The notes below the pieces were generated by a model, which searched no databases, had not been told where the DNA came from, and worked only from the letters and a program-made list of their open reading frames with translations. The translations under genes were made by a program, and so were the position numbers. This document shows, in pieces, positions 6,192-7,285 of a stretch of DNA of 7,285 bases. This stretch comes from an uncultured Saprospiraceae bacterium (GTDB lineage Bacteria > Bacteroidota > Bacteroidia > Chitinophagales > Saprospiraceae). Position 1 is the first letter of the stretch. Each line of letters opens with the position of its first letter. The stretch lies in the NCBI GenBank assembly GCA_938033975.1, contig CALHKJ010000306.1, forward strand, positions 1 through 7,285. Direction: 5' to 3'.

Positions 6192-7285
6192 TTACTCAAT
6201 CAAATTTGCAGAAGCGTCTAAAAACTTCTCAATCCCAAATCCGCTAAGCCGGTTATGATAATAGTACAAAAGTTTAAAACTCTCAGAGCTAAATGAATCC
6301 ACATTTTTTTGATACAATGGTTTCTTCTGATGAAACAAACCAAGTTTGTCTATACCCTCTTTTATTGTAGCTGTGGCTCCTTCTCTGACAGTCTCAGAAA
6401 GTTTGATTTCTCCTTCATTCTCTCTTAGAATTAGCTTAGCAATCACATTGGATAATTCTCTATGTAATTCCTCTGCATCAATTTTAAACTTTTTATCCAA
6501 TCGATTCATCATTTCATAAACAGAAATTCCATCAAATTGTTGGTATGCCAATCTAAATGCAACAAATGCCAATAAATGTGAACTCAAAATTATATTCTCT
6601 TTGTAGTATGTGTCTAATATTTTTGTGGCAAGTATCTGAGTATAAACTTTCTCTCTTTGATTGTCTTTATTAATCGAATCATCCAAGGTGAAATAATCTT
6701 TAATGTCTACCTTTTTCCCTGCTTGATTAAAGGAGTCTCCATTTATATCAACTGTATTTCCGACTACATCTAAAGGCTCGCAGAAATGCACTCTTACATC
6801 TGTTTCTTTTCGAAGTATGTTTTTAAACACTACCCAAAACTTTCTAAGCTTTGAGCTCCCTGACCCAATTCTTGTGTATTTTTCTCTTCCTGCTTGACGC
6901 AAATGACCTTCGATTAGATTATTGGCCTCCAGTACAAAATGGTAGCCTAGAATAACAGGCACGATATAGATTTTCTTTGAAGAATTGTTCTGTAGATTAA
7001 GTCGTTGCGCCTCTAAGGTTGATTGTAATAATCCTAATTTCAAATTCTTTTCCATTGCACCAGAACGACTTCTTGTTCCTCCTGGAAAAAATATATTGTT
7101 TAATCCAAAGTGTTGTGACAATGAAGACATCGCTTTGAGTGTTTCCAAATAAATTGGATTTTTCTTTCTCCTATCAACTCGGTATGTACCCAAGCGATTC
7201 ATATATCTAGCTAAGATTTCATAATCAAAAAGATTCAATCCCGCTCCCCAAGTAAATGCTGGAATTCCAACCTTTGCATCAATAG
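6192..7285 (-). CDS. PlsB-like glycerol-3-phosphate / lysophosphatidate acyltransferase, 5'-truncated
   Basis: This is the C-terminal 363 residues of a membrane-associated glycerolipid acyltransferase, which transfers a fatty acyl group to glycerol-3-phosphate or its monoacyl form in phospholipid synthesis. The frame stays open through the window's right edge; a TTG at 7236-7238 is only an internal Leu codon, because the upstream codons (IPAFTWGAGLNLFDYE across it) fit the family's 'P...AG.NL' lead-in. Acyltransferase block II is GTYRVDRR (7167-7190), block III FPGGTRSRSG (7059-7088) and block IV VPVILGY (6942-6962); the HxxxxD block I must lie outside the window. Block III has Gly where the usual F(P/V)EG has Glu. 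The roughly 190 residues after block IV resemble the long C-terminal part of PlsB-type enzymes rather than the short PlsC type. It is the first visible gene of a transcript that continues into the exonuclease gene. Confidence 0.85.
   Translation of the reverse strand, partial: IDAKVGIPAFTWGAGLNLFDYEILARYMNRLGTYRVDRRKKNPIYLETLKAMSSLSQHFGLNNIFFPGGTRSRSGAMEKNLKLGLLQSTLEAQRLNLQNNSSKKIYIVPVILGYHFVLEANNLIEGHLRQAGREKYTRIGSGSSKLRKFWVVFKNILRKETDVRVHFCEPLDVVGNTVDINGDSFNQAGKKVDIKDYFTLDDSINKDNQREKVYTQILATKILDTYYKENIILSSHLLAFVAFRLAYQQFDGISVYEMMNRLDKKFKIDAEELHRELSNVIAKLILRENEGEIKLSETVREGATATIKEGIDKLGLFHQKKPLYQKNVDSFSSESFKLLYYYHNRLSGFGIEKFLDASANLIE

Noticed and set aside
7236..7238. TTG as the start of the acyltransferase gene
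   Set aside because: Upstream codons in frame continue a family-like sequence to the edge, and block I would be missing; it reads as an internal Leu.

Overview
The window looks like chromosomal DNA of a Bacteroidota bacterium, probably a marine or soil member of the Cytophagales/Flavobacteriia type. The DNA is AT-rich. Secreted proteins end their signal peptides in A/G followed by Gln, the ribosome sites are A-rich with little Shine-Dalgarno character, and several genes belong to families common in that phylum (a short UbiA-like membrane protein, an 'FPGG' glycerolipid acyltransferase, a Met-rich DUF4412-like protein). No tRNA, rRNA, CRISPR array, IS element or phage gene is visible.

Layout: five genes on the + strand occupy the left two thirds. 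The 3' part of a UbiA-like prenyltransferase-fold membrane protein (1-684) is followed by two small outer-membrane beta-barrel genes with a TAATG overlap (781-1467, 1467-2039). Then come two tandem paralogous lipoproteins of the diheme cytochrome c peroxidase/MauG family (2194-3366, 3593-4759). A hairpin with a T-run separates the two peroxidase genes, and a two-sided terminator at 4770-4809 closes the + strand block against the convergent - strand block. On the - strand, reading right to left, are a glycerol-3-phosphate acyltransferase (PlsB-like, 5' end outside the window), an Eri1/KapD-like DEDDh 3'-5' exonuclease starting at GTG 11 nt after it, and a secreted Met-rich DUF4412-like protein.

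The centre of interest is the envelope cluster: two adjacent duplications (barrel pair and peroxidase pair) side by side. The peroxidase pair keeps the CcpA spacing of heme, bridging Trp, catalytic Glu and calcium-site residues exactly. It carries Tyr where the classical enzyme has its Met heme ligand, and Phe where it has the distal His, so the pair reads as MauG-like. The first copy also has a Gln-Lys-Asp sequence directly after the lipoprotein Cys, resembling the Bacteroidota surface-export signal; the second does not. I infer, without proof, that the copies may differ in location. The UbiA-like, acyltransferase and exonuclease genes look like ordinary housekeeping or conserved genes. I see no strong evidence for a wholly new system.
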